Positions 63,842-64,000 of a stretch of 64,000 bases of DNA are shown in pieces (the stretch's first letter is position 1; each line of letters starts with the position of its first letter). Location: assembly GCF_000003815.2 (NCBI RefSeq), contig NC_049980.1:14590067-14654066 (forward strand), read 5' to 3'. The notes beneath the pieces were generated by a model, which searched no databases, had not been told where the DNA came from, and saw only the letters and a list, made by a program, of their open reading frames with translations. The stretch is from Branchiostoma floridae. Its lineage: Eukaryota; Chordata; Leptocardii; Amphioxiformes; Branchiostomatidae. A program made the position numbers and the translations under genes.

Positions 63842-64000
63842 GTGAAATTAACACGGAAGGCGGACATGCAGATGTACATATTATCTTTCTTCATGTTTAA
63901 CGTATGTGATGGGTGCATCACAGGAGACAGGGAATGTTTGACGAGATATCATATTGTACGACCGGCACACTTATGCAGCACAGTTACGTATCGTATGCTA
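63842..64000 (+). CDS. Probable next vWD exon, runs to the window edge
   Basis: Acceptor atttcttcag is followed by a phase-0 open frame (VKLTRKADMQ and on) that stays open to the end of the window. A gt at about 63874 could be an earlier donor. The end is unknown. Confidence 0.5.
   Translation, partial: MKLTRKADMQMYILSFFMFNVCDGCITGDRECLTRYHIVRPAHLCSTVTYRML

Noticed and set aside
1-64000. CRISPR arrays, operons, bacterial promoters, tRNA and rRNA genes
   Set aside because: Spliced eukaryotic exons throughout. The only tRNA-like sequence is the SINE head at about 11990-12060.

Overview
The window looks like invertebrate deuterostome genomic DNA. An amphioxus (Branchiostoma-type) genome is my best guess, not a proof. 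The grounds are small protein-coding exons with GT-AG introns, one laminin alpha gene of the LAMA1/LAMA2 type, a pentraxin/von Willebrand D gene, vertebrate-type TTAGGG repeats, Penelope-like and tyrosine-recombinase retroelements, and a very high density of foldback and MITE elements. Six runs of N (32563-32701, 34470-34569, 44353-45118, 53325-53424, 55594-55693, 57445-57544) mark assembly gaps. Four are exactly 100 Ns, the usual marker for unknown length.

Region 1 (76-34334, + strand) is the 3' part of a laminin alpha gene. I could chain about 27 exons by splice sites and reading phase. They encode the end of the coiled-coil domain II/I, then LG1, LG2 and LG3, a Thr/Pro-rich linker, LG4 and most of LG5. 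The coil-to-LG1 junction carries an IKVSV motif (IKVAV-site homologue), and LG3 carries a pentabasic RRRRRQ site like the furin site of LAMA2. Three oddities affect the coding potential: an apparent 1-nt deletion in the linker exon, a 32-bp tandem duplication of a 3' splice site whose upstream copy would give a truncated protein, and two candidate versions of one LG5 exon beside an assembly gap. The last LG5 exon and the stop codon were not found.

The laminin introns hold many mobile elements: a decayed Penelope-like element (about 490-1500); a TTAA-flanked piggyBac-like element with a LINE fragment nested in its terminal repeat (3181-4880); a tRNA-type SINE with a perfect 10-bp target duplication (11533-12076); several MITEs; a 1.16-kb CpG-rich TIR element with a 7-bp target duplication; a 150-bp tandem satellite; a nearly intact Penelope-like element with 338-bp inverted terminal repeats and a 13-bp target duplication (21970-24274); and a decayed minus-strand LINE (28186-30480).

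Region 2 (about 34.6-47.6 kb) is intergenic and repeat-rich. It contains a decayed Ngaro/DIRS-like retrotransposon with split direct repeats (35231-38157), a 1.1-kb repeat with a 3' hairpin (38850-39972), a frameshifted leucine-rich-repeat gene fragment (41030-41480), a 2.75-kb long-TIR DNA element around the largest gap, and two foldback elements.

Region 3 (47726-end, + strand) carries a secreted-protein gene, or the exons of more than one gene. There is a signal-peptide exon (47726-47783), a short exon (52204-52242), the C-terminal two thirds of a pentraxin domain (60164-60587), and a von Willebrand factor D domain exon that joins it in phase (63522-63763). The gene's long central intron contains a TTAGGG-based composite satellite (55694-58260), which is interrupted by the same 1.1-kb repeat family and abuts a decayed LINE.
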